A stretch of 10,109 bases of DNA from an uncultured Anaerotignum sp. (GTDB taxonomy: Bacteria; Bacillota; Clostridia; Lachnospirales; Anaerotignaceae): assembly GCF_905212195.1 (NCBI RefSeq), contig NZ_CAJMDQ010000079.1, positions 1 to 10,109 on the forward strand, read 5' to 3'. The notes beneath the pieces were generated by a model. The model saw nothing but the letters and a program-made list of their open reading frames with translations. It had not been told where the DNA came from and did no database searches. Position 1 is the first letter of the stretch. The number at the start of each line of letters is the position of its first letter. Positions 1-5,276 of this stretch are shown here, one piece after another. Both the position numbers and the translations under genes were made by a program.

Positions 1-52
1 GCATATTTTGAAATACAACTTCAACATATTTGTAATCTGTCTGTAATATAAC

Positions 53-81
53 AAAAAAAGACAAGCATTTCTGCTTGTCTT
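53..81 (-). terminator. Rho-independent terminator of the tRNA-Thr/tRNA-Tyr unit
   Basis: Read on the minus strand, a perfect 10-bp stem (arms 58-67 and 72-81) closes a GAAA tetraloop and runs into a seven-T tract. It begins six bases after the tRNA-Tyr discriminator base. This is a textbook intrinsic terminator ending the tRNA transcript. Confidence 0.92.
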
Positions 82-86
82 ATCAG

Positions 87-167
87 TGGGCGGAGAAGGA
101 TTCGAACCTTCGAAGCTATCGCAACAGATTTACAGTCTGCCCCCTTTGGCCACTCGGGAATCCACCC
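87..167 (-). tRNA. tRNA-Tyr (anticodon GUA)
   Basis: The minus strand gives an 81-nt class II tRNA. The acceptor arms GGGTGGA and TCCGCCC pair with one G-U wobble, the discriminator is A, and the T arm is GAAGG-TTCGAAT-CCTTC. The anticodon loop CTGTAAA carries GUA (plus-strand bases 131-133). A longer variable region, as expected for bacterial tRNA-Tyr, separates the anticodon and T arms. The 3' CCA is not encoded, so it must be added by the nucleotidyltransferase. It lies downstream of tRNA-Thr with no convincing promoter of its own. Confidence 0.96.
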
Positions 168-177
168 ATATAATGGA

Positions 178-248
178 ATCATTTTCCGTTTATGAATTTC
201 CGACCTGACATTGTTTGCAATGTCACGAGGAAATGAATGGAAAATGAT
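178..248. repeat. Long nested inverted repeat in the tRNA spacer
   Basis: Three successive pairs of complementary arms nest around one centre: 178-187 with 239-248 (10 bp), 196-201 with 229-234 (6 bp), and 206-213 with 218-225 (8 bp, 4-nt loop). Only small interior loops separate them. In the tRNA precursor this would fold into one rod of 24 base pairs. No T tract follows, so it is not a standard terminator. It might be a processing signal, a small structured RNA or the remnant of a palindromic repeat; the sequence does not decide. Confidence 0.7.
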
Positions 249-255
249 GGAATGG

Positions 256-282
256 TTTTTCCTTTCCTTCGGAAAGGAAAAA
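256..282. repeat. Perfect 12-bp hairpin in the tRNA spacer
   Basis: Arms 256-267 and 271-282 are exactly complementary around a 3-nt loop. The core is CCTTTCC/GGAAAGG flanked by T and A runs. On the minus strand the 3' arm ends in A residues instead of T residues, so it resembles a terminator turned inside out. It probably shapes the tRNA precursor rather than ending transcription. Confidence 0.6.
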
Positions 283-349
283 ATAAACCTTATTTTTGTG
301 TAGTTATTTTTCTACAATCACTCATTCCCGTTTCCAGAAATAAGAAAAA

Positions 350-422
350 AGCCGATGATCGGACTCGAACCGATAACCTGCTGATTACAAGTCAGCTGCT
401 CTGCCAATTGAGCCACATCGGC
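350..422 (-). tRNA. tRNA-Thr (anticodon UGU)
   Basis: The minus strand folds into a 73-nt cloverleaf. The acceptor arms GCCGATG and CATCGGC pair perfectly. The D arm is GCTC...GAGC, the anticodon stem GCTGA/TCAGC closes the loop CTTGTAA with anticodon UGU (plus-strand 387-389), and the T arm is ATCGG-TTCGAGT-CCGAT. The discriminator is U, which is permitted for threonine. CCA is not encoded; a short T run follows directly. It is the first gene of the tRNA unit, with tRNA-Tyr 182 bp downstream. Confidence 0.96.
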
Positions 423-455
423 ATGTGTTTTGCACTCGAACCGAATGCAAGAATA

Positions 456-484
456 ATATTATCATAACCTTTTCCATTCGTCAA
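456..484 (-). promoter_or_regulatory. Promoter of the tRNA-Thr/tRNA-Tyr unit
   Basis: On the minus strand, TTGACG (479-484) lies 17 bp before TAATAT (456-461), a good sigma-A arrangement. Transcription should start near 449, about 27 nt before the tRNA-Thr 5' end. The -35 box lies only about 10 bp past the T tract of the terminator that ends the GntR gene. Confidence 0.75.
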
Positions 485-494
485 GCACTTTTTT

Positions 495-525
495 AAAAAA
501 ACCGGCAGAAATTTTTTCCTGCCGG
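495..525 (-). terminator. Rho-independent terminator of the GntR-family gene
   Basis: On the minus strand a 7-bp stem CCGGCAG/CTGCCGG (arms 519-525 and 502-508) is followed by seven T residues (501 down to 495). It starts 13 bases after the stop codon of the regulator gene and insulates the tRNA promoter just beyond it. Confidence 0.9.
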
Positions 526-537
526 CAAAGTTCTTTA

Positions 538-1266
538 TCAACCGTATTTTACTGTCAGATTTACATAGGAAATATGTTCCCGCATAGCGGAATATGCTGT
601 CTGATAATCGCCGTTTTTGATGGCTTCCAGAATTTTCCCATGCAGTTCGATGGTCACGTCGATAACTCTTGGATTCTGTGTCAAAGACTCCCGCATAGCA
701 AGGCGGATGCCTTTTTCAAAAGATTCCTTCGCCGCGATCATGGTACTGATCAGCAGTTTATTATGTGTTGCCGCAGAAACCTGCATATGGAACATAGAGT
801 CATAATCTACGAACAGGTTCACATCATTGCGGTAAGCAATCATTTTCTCATAGCAATGGGTCAGCTGTGCAATATCCTCTGCTGTGGCACGTTTTGCCGC
901 ATAGCTTGCTGTTTCCCCTTCCAGCATATACCGAAATTCCAACAGGTCATTCAAGTCGGAATTTTCCACCGTGATGCTAAAAGGCGCAATGTTGACGATA
1001 TTATCGATCTCATTGACGAATGTGCCTGCCTTTGAGCGGCGGATAAAGCCGAAAACTGCCAGTGCTGTATAGGCTTCCCGCAAAGTGCTTCTGCCCACCC
1101 CCAGCATTTCGCTGACAATGTTTTCATTGGGCATCATATATCCCGCAGGGAGCTTTCCTTCAATAATCAATTCTTTTAATCTTTGGAACAGTGTCTGTGA
1201 AATATTATGTTTTCCCAGGTCTTTTTTCAGGTACTCCGCCTGTTCCATCAAATAATCGCGCCCCAT
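538..1266 (-). CDS. GntR-family transcriptional regulator, FadR subfamily (FCD domain)
   Basis: The 242-residue protein has an N-terminal winged helix-turn-helix (about residues 22-88; the segment MLGVGRSTLREAYTALAVFG is typical of GntR proteins) and an all-helical C-terminal FCD domain (about 107-236). FadR-type regulators dimerise through FCD and release DNA when a small organic acid binds. The FCD metal-site residues appear complete: Asp156, His160, His209 and His231. The ATG at 1266 is chosen because AAGGAGG lies 7 bases upstream (1274-1280). The gene is monocistronic, with its own promoter and terminator, and binding to its own promoter is plausible. The effector cannot be told: neither neighbour, a CapA-like lipoprotein and tRNA genes, is a metabolic gene, so the targets may lie elsewhere. 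Confidence 0.93.
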   Translation of the reverse strand: MGRDYLMEQAEYLKKDLGKHNISQTLFQRLKELIIEGKLPAGYMMPNENIVSEMLGVGRSTLREAYTALAVFGFIRRSKAGTFVNEIDNIVNIAPFSITVENSDLNDLLEFRYMLEGETASYAAKRATAEDIAQLTHCYEKMIAYRNDVNLFVDYDSMFHMQVSAATHNKLLISTMIAAKESFEKGIRLAMRESLTQNPRVIDVTIELHGKILEAIKNGDYQTAYSAMREHISYVNLTVKYG

Positions 1267-1327
1267 GCCGCTTCCTCCTTACATTTTCTGTATTTTTATT
1301 CATTTTCTCTTTTGTACTTTCCATATT

Positions 1328-1356
1328 ATTTTAGCACCGCTGTCAACTTCCCGCAA
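1328..1356 (-). promoter_or_regulatory. Promoter of the GntR-family gene
   Basis: On the minus strand TAAAAT (1328-1333) is preceded by TGC, giving an extended -10. TTGCGG (1351-1356) lies 17 bp upstream. The start point should be near 1321, leaving a leader of about 55 nt. A perfect TTGACA lies inside the spacer but is badly spaced for any -10 box. Confidence 0.6.
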
Positions 1357-1383
1357 GCCTTTCCGCAGACTTTCCCGAAACTT
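1348..1383. repeat. Three tandem 12-bp imperfect repeats over the gntR promoter
   Basis: Plus-strand units begin at 1348, 1360 and 1372, each close to TTCCCGCAAGCC: the second is TTTCCGCAGACT and the third TTCCCGAAACTT. They cover the -35 box and extend upstream of it. A helical-turn-scale period next to a regulator gene suggests an operator, perhaps for autoregulation. The units are direct repeats, whereas GntR operators are usually palindromic. Confidence 0.4.
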
Positions 1384-1417
1384 TATACCATTTTCACAAG
1401 GGAAACTGCATTTTTAA

Positions 1418-2596
1418 TTAATCTATTTCCTTGGGAAACACATATTCGTCCTGAATCTGTTCCAAAGGGATATTTTTGTCCAAAAGGAAGCAGGCTGTTT
1501 CCTCATGAATTTCCTTCAGGCGTTCATAATCCTTGGGACGCACCACCTGATACCGTTCGCTTTCCGGCAGTGTGAGCATCTCATAGACACTCCGCACCAC
1601 AAAATGATTTTCGTTTTCCGCATTGCGGAACTGGGTCCAAATGGGCACAAAGGAAACTTCCTTCACTTCCGCCGGATTGTCCGCCACCTGTTCCACAGTC
1701 AGATGGAGCACGATGGAAGCGTTTCTGGGGGGTGTTGTCTGGGAAGAAATGAAATTTCCCAGAGAATAAATGATGAAGCCGTCATGGACGCCGTCACCGT
1801 GGTCCACCTGACGGTATTCCATCCGCTGGAGCACATGAGGGTGGCTTGCCAGCACAATATCCGCGCCAGCGGCAAACATACTATCTGCCCATTCCACAAA
1901 AATATCATTAGGCACCGTTTCGTACTCATTGCCCATATGGGGCAGCACCACAACAACATCCGCCAATTCCTGCGCTTTTGTGATATCCGCCATGAGGGTA
2001 TCGTCAATGAGGTTCACCAGATAATCTTCCGGCACAGGAATGCCGTTGGTGCCGTAGGTAGCCGATACAAAAGCAAAATTGATGCCATTGACTTCCTTGG
2101 TATAAATGGTATCCCTTGCCTCCTGAGAAGCGTAAGTGCCCACATGGTCGATGTCATAGGCATCCAGCTGGGCAATGGTTCGTTTCAAGCCCGCTTCTCC
2201 CGTATCCATGCTGTGATTATTGGCAGTGGTCAGCAGATTGAATCCCGCGTCCTTCACCGCATCCAGAAAGCTGTCCGGCGTATTGAAGCAAGGGAAAGAA
2301 GCGTATTCTTTATCCGGCCCCCCGAAAGTCAATTCCAGATTGCCGATAACGAAGTCATAGCCCTCGAAATACCGCTTCACATCCTGAAAATTATGCATGA
2401 AGTCATAAGTCCCCGTTGCCGGGTCATAGGCTTCCTCGTACTGGTAATCATGAACCATGATATCCCCTACCACCGCCATGGTGACTTCCTTCACCACAGG
2501 CTCCGTATTTCCTGCCTCTGCCGTATATTCCGCCTTTGCCCCGCCGCAGCCGCAGAGCAGGAACGCCGCCGCCAGCAGCATCCACCGTTTTTTCAT
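1418..2596 (-). CDS. CapA-family (PGA_cap, metallophosphatase fold) putative lipoprotein
   Basis: The 392-residue protein starts with a lysine-rich, hydrophobic signal peptide and a probable lipobox ending at Cys17 (LCGC; Cys at -2 is unusual), so it is probably a lipid-anchored extracytoplasmic protein. Residues 39-300 match the CapA/PGA_cap fold, related to calcineurin-type metallophosphatases: GDIMVH (44-49), GNLE (85-88), NNH (126-128), PHMG (219-222), SHPHV (251-255) and SLGN (278-281) supply the expected metal ligands. CapA takes part in poly-gamma-glutamate export or capsule attachment in Bacillus. No capB or capC homologue is present here, so a polyglutamate role is unproven; a hydrolase acting on envelope material is an alternative. 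AAGGGGG precedes the ATG by 7-8 bases. No terminator is evident before the GntR gene, so read-through is possible. Confidence 0.9.
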   Translation of the reverse strand: MKKRWMLLAAAFLLCGCGGAKAEYTAEAGNTEPVVKEVTMAVVGDIMVHDYQYEEAYDPATGTYDFMHNFQDVKRYFEGYDFVIGNLELTFGGPDKEYASFPCFNTPDSFLDAVKDAGFNLLTTANNHSMDTGEAGLKRTIAQLDAYDIDHVGTYASQEARDTIYTKEVNGINFAFVSATYGTNGIPVPEDYLVNLIDDTLMADITKAQELADVVVVLPHMGNEYETVPNDIFVEWADSMFAAGADIVLASHPHVLQRMEYRQVDHGDGVHDGFIIYSLGNFISSQTTPPRNASIVLHLTVEQVADNPAEVKEVSFVPIWTQFRNAENENHFVVRSVYEMLTLPESERYQVVRPKDYERLKEIHEETACFLLDKNIPLEQIQDEYVFPKEID

Positions 2597-2634
2597 GACA
2601 AAACCCCCTTTTCTTCGACAATTTCATTACAGCC

Positions 2635-2643
2635 AGTATATCA
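2635..2643 (-). promoter_or_regulatory. Extended -10 promoter of the CapA-family gene
   Basis: On the minus strand, TGATATACT gives a TGn-extended -10 box (TATACT at 2635-2640). The predicted start lies near 2628, about 32 nt before the ATG. No good -35 box is seen 16-18 bp upstream, which is common for extended -10 promoters. Confidence 0.5.
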
Positions 2644-2675
2644 TGATTCCGGCTCTGTCACAGTATTTTTCCCAT

Positions 2676-2704
2676 AAAAAAAGGAGCGGAAAGGCTCCTT
2701 TTTT
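2676..2704 (-). terminator. Terminator of the small membrane protein gene
   Basis: GGAGC/GCTCC arms (2683-2687 and 2694-2698) extended by A/T pairs close a 6-nt loop. A seven-T tract follows on the minus strand (2682 to 2676). The plus strand also has a T run after the stem, so it could work in both directions, though no plus-strand gene needs it. Confidence 0.88.
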
Positions 2705-2712
2705 CCTCCCGC

Positions 2713-3000
2713 TCAATCTTCCATCTGTTCCTTGATGGTAGGCGCAATCTTGCCTTTTTTTACCTGACGTCTGGAAAAGAAATAAGTCGCCAGACACAAG
2801 ACCACAGGAATGAGCAAAAACAGGAACGCGCCCAAGTCGTGCATATATGCCCCCACAAAAACAGAGATAATCAGCAGCAGCACCGGCAGGATAAGACCTG
2901 TCCATTTTGCATTTTTTCTGGTGGCAATGACCCCTTCCATAAACACCACCAATACAAAAAGCGTAAATGTGCAGCCCAGATCATACAAAAAACCTAACAT
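2713..3000 (-). CDS. Small three-helix membrane protein of unknown function
   Basis: The 95-residue protein has three predicted transmembrane helices at about residues 3-24, 34-51 and 55-75. Basic loops (RKNAK at 28-32, RRQVKKGK at 77-84) and a short charged C-terminal tail follow the first and third helices. It is real by context: AGGAGG lies about 8 bases before the ATG at 3000, a near-consensus promoter lies upstream and a strong terminator follows the stop. I recognise no family motif and no catalytic residues. It is monocistronic, so neighbours give no functional hint. Confidence 0.85.
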   Translation of the reverse strand: MLGFLYDLGCTFTLFVLVVFMEGVIATRKNAKWTGLILPVLLLIISVFVGAYMHDLGAFLFLLIPVVLCLATYFFSRRQVKKGKIAPTIKEQMED

Positions 3001-3035
3001 GCTTTTTCTCCTCCTGTTTCATTGGGTTTATAGCT

Positions 3036-3064
3036 ATCATACCACTGCCTTTGATTATTTTCAA
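3036..3064 (-). promoter_or_regulatory. Promoter of the small membrane protein gene
   Basis: On the minus strand, TTGAAA (3059-3064), a 17-bp spacer and TATGAT (3036-3041) match sigma-A consensus at five of six bases each. The start point should be near 3029, about 28 nt before the ATG. Confidence 0.85.
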
Positions 3065-3132
3065 CAAAAAATCTCATTTTCTTTCAATTTCTTTGTCTAA
3101 TTCTTACATTTTCTTCCAGTTGTCAGGCAAAC

Positions 3133-3173
3133 AAAAAAACTGCTGCCTTTTGGATGAAAAAAGCAGCAGTTTT
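3133..3173 (-). terminator. Terminator of the zinc-ribbon/TPM operon
   Basis: An 11-bp stem AAAACTGCTGC/GCAGCAGTTTT (3163-3173 with 3136-3146) encloses a 16-nt loop, and a run of seven T residues ends it on the minus strand. A smaller hairpin (TTGTGAA/TTCACAA, 3172-3190) lies between it and the TPM stop codon. Confidence 0.9.
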
Positions 3174-3200
3174 GTGAATTATTTTCACAACCTGTGATAT

Positions 3201-4028
3201 TTAGAATTTTCCGCCGCCACCGCCGAAGTTATGGCCGCCGCTGGAGAAGGTAGAGGAGCCGCCGCCCCAAGAAGAAGAACCATGGTCATCATTCTTCGGG
3301 ATGGGTGTTCTGGTGGTATGGGTGGTCACGAAGGAATCCCGGTTCACATGGAAATGAACGCCGTTTTCCTTCAGATATGCCCTACCATCGGTGAAAGGTT
3401 TCACGTTGTTATGGCTTTTGCGCATGAACACCACAGAAACCCCAGCCACCACAAGGGCAAAAATCAGGGAAATGCCCACATAAGCCAGCACGTTCCGGCT
3501 TTCCTGTTCTTTTTGGTATTCAGACTGGTAGGCTTCCGGGTCTGCCAGATATTTCTGGTATTCCCCACAGTAATATTCCACATCTGTCAGGAATGTGGAC
3601 ATGGCGTCGTAATATGCCCCGTCAGAAAGGCTGGGGCGGACTTCATTCCAAATCTTGTCGATGTAATAATCGGTGAAAATGCGGATACCTTCGCCGGAAG
3701 TGACCATCTGGGCATCCCGACTGCCCATATCGATGATGAACACAATGCCGTCCTGTTCCTCACCATAGCCAAAATCCCCGTCCAAAAAGAACTGTGCCGC
3801 ATATTCTCTGGCTTCCAGACCTTGGGTATCTGTAGTCGTCAGGAAAATCACATCCAGACCATAGGTTTCCCCGATGGCTTCTGCTCGGGAAGTCAGGTCT
3901 GCCGCTTCTTCCTGAGTATAAAGACCTGCATTGTCGAACACATGGCCTTCCATACGCCCGAAAGCAGTCAGGCTGCCCGTCAAACAAAGGATCAGGGTCA
4001 GCAAACATACCAAACCTGTTTTTCTCAT
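3201..4028 (-). CDS. TPM-domain (YgcG-like) secreted, membrane-anchored protein
   Basis: The 275-residue protein has an N-terminal signal sequence (about 1-23), a TPM domain (about 28-155, with the core strand DGIVFIID at 93-100), a transmembrane helix (about 181-202) and a tail rich in Gly, Ser and His ending GGGGGKF. The TPM domain should lie outside the membrane and the tail inside. The family has been linked to photosystem II repair in plants (TLP18.3), but its bacterial members are mostly uncharacterised. The ATG at 4028 is chosen over an upstream ATG at 4103: it gives an intact signal peptide, overlaps the previous gene's stop as ATGA, and has GGAGGT 8 bases upstream inside that gene. 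Translation is therefore probably coupled. No function can be assigned beyond a membrane-linked role shared with its partner. Confidence 0.9.
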   Translation of the reverse strand: MRKTGLVCLLTLILCLTGSLTAFGRMEGHVFDNAGLYTQEEAADLTSRAEAIGETYGLDVIFLTTTDTQGLEAREYAAQFFLDGDFGYGEEQDGIVFIIDMGSRDAQMVTSGEGIRIFTDYYIDKIWNEVRPSLSDGAYYDAMSTFLTDVEYYCGEYQKYLADPEAYQSEYQKEQESRNVLAYVGISLIFALVVAGVSVVFMRKSHNNVKPFTDGRAYLKENGVHFHVNRDSFVTTHTTRTPIPKNDDHGSSSWGGGSSTFSSGGHNFGGGGGKF

Positions 4029-5143
4029 GCCATGCCACCTCCAATCAGCCATGCCAGCAGAAAGACAACCACAAAGGCAATAACGAATATCAGCAGGAAC
4101 CATTTGACACTGCGTCCTGTATCGCAGGGCAGTTCCCCCACGATTTTCCCTGTCTGTCCGTTCATGGCAAAGAGATATTTCTTATCTTTGAAATTGCTGA
4201 CCAGCATCCATACTGGCAGCAGCAGATACGCCTGCTGGTCAGATCTGTAGTTAGTGTTGCACTGTACGCTATGTACCACATCATACCGTCTGCCTTCTTC
4301 GGCGGCGCGGTTTTCGATGCCTCTGGAAACCCGGTCTTTCATGCGTTCGAAAAGGTCTTTAGGCTCATAAGTATATTTTTCCGCCAGATAGCCGCTGAGG
4401 TACCGCATATCAAAGGGTTCCACCTTGGTAAAGTCAAAGGGCTCCAATGCATCCATGAGGGCGTCCTCCATATTTTCTGACGCATCCAGAGGGATATTCT
4501 CAAAGTCCATGGTGCCAGCCCGATGGATATGGTATAAATCCGTTTTGGTGTAATTATAATTGCTGTCGCTCCACATCATATGGTTTTCCCCTGTGGCGTG
4601 ATAATCGAAGTCCGCTTTGCAGTCAAAGAGCCAATAAGGCACATAAACGCCCGTGATTTTCTCCAGACGCTGTTGGGATGTAAAACCCTTCGGCAGGAGT
4701 TTTTTGCCCTTACACAGCTTCAGAAAGGCTTCCTGCGCCTGTTTTTTATCCGTTGCAAAGGGAATCATCGCCGAGGGATGATATTTTCCGCTGAACTGCT
4801 GAGGGTTTACGGTGGGATTGCCGCAGAACACGCAGAATGTAGCCGCTGTTACGTCGTCGGTGACGATTTCCGCGCCGCAGTTCGGGCAGCTGTATGCCCG
4901 GAGATGTTCCTGATCCTTGCCTTCTGCCACATGTTCCTGACAGTCAAAGGCCACATTTTCCGCCTTGCCGCTGTCGCCGGGACTGACGGTATAGCCGCTG
5001 CTTTCCGTATCTGCCCCGCGCTTTTCCAGTTCTTCCTTGGTATATGATGAATCGCAATAATCACAGACCCATTTCCCCTGTCCGCCGTCGTAACGCAGAT
5101 ATGCGCCGCAGCCGGGGCAAAGATAGGTAATGCCTTCTGCCAT
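4025..5143 (-). CDS. Double zinc-ribbon protein with C-terminal membrane anchor
   Basis: The 372-residue protein carries two zinc ribbons of rubredoxin or TFIIB-like spacing: Cys9/Cys12/Cys27/Cys30 and Cys86/Cys89/Cys104/Cys107. Next comes a mixed domain of unknown type (about 120-340, with VYVPYWLFDC at 166-175) and one transmembrane helix (about 348-369). The ribbons are predicted to be cytoplasmic. It resembles proteins often labelled TFIIB-type zinc ribbon-containing, but nothing suggests it is a transcription factor. The ATG at 5143 has GGAGG 8 bases upstream; a longer frame from 5221 has no such site and would begin before the ribbon. The stop overlaps the TPM gene start by four bases. 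The promoter is unclear; TTATAC at 5170-5175 is the best -10 candidate. Confidence 0.88.
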   Translation of the reverse strand: MAEGITYLCPGCGAYLRYDGGQGKWVCDYCDSSYTKEELEKRGADTESSGYTVSPGDSGKAENVAFDCQEHVAEGKDQEHLRAYSCPNCGAEIVTDDVTAATFCVFCGNPTVNPQQFSGKYHPSAMIPFATDKKQAQEAFLKLCKGKKLLPKGFTSQQRLEKITGVYVPYWLFDCKADFDYHATGENHMMWSDSNYNYTKTDLYHIHRAGTMDFENIPLDASENMEDALMDALEPFDFTKVEPFDMRYLSGYLAEKYTYEPKDLFERMKDRVSRGIENRAAEEGRRYDVVHSVQCNTNYRSDQQAYLLLPVWMLVSNFKDKKYLFAMNGQTGKIVGELPCDTGRSVKWFLLIFVIAFVVVFLLAWLIGGGMA

Positions 5144-5220
5144 AATAATGCCCTCCTTTTTCCATTTGGGTATAAGACAATGTTTCGCCTTTTCTGCTGG
5201 TTTTCCTTCTTTTTGATACA

Positions 5221-5255
5221 AAACAGGGCGGAAATGTATCCTTTCCGCCCCGTTT
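5221..5255 (-). terminator. Terminator of the gyrBA operon
   Basis: On the minus strand, GGGCGGAAA pairs with TTTCCGCCC (5242-5250 with 5226-5234) around a 7-nt loop. The stem continues through a G-U pair and four more pairs. The 3' flank is TGTTTTG, a weak T tract, but the stem is strong. It lies 21 bases after the gyrA stop. Confidence 0.78.
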
Positions 5256-5276
5256 GATATTCCATTTTATGATTTT

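Noticed and set aside
1341..1346. Perfect TTGACA (minus strand) as the -35 box of the gntR promoter
   Set aside because: The nearest -10-like sequences are only 7 or 12 bp away, outside the workable 16-18 bp; the TTGCGG/TAAAAT pair with extended -10 fits better.
1505..2677. 390-codon plus-strand frame opposite the CapA-family gene
   Set aside because: The minus-strand gene has a signal peptide, complete family motifs, a ribosome binding site and a promoter; the plus-strand frame has none.
4029..4103. Longer N-terminus for the TPM protein from an ATG at 4103
   Set aside because: It would bury the signal peptide and overlap the upstream gene by 79 bp; the ATGA overlap start has the better ribosome binding site.
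3231..4250. 339-codon plus-strand frame opposite the TPM gene
   Set aside because: Antisense shadow; it starts inside the Gly-rich tail codons and shows no signal of coding.
5144..5221. Longer N-terminus for the zinc-ribbon protein from an ATG at 5221
   Set aside because: No ribosome binding site, and the frame would begin close to the gyrA terminator; AAGGAGG precedes the ATG at 5143.
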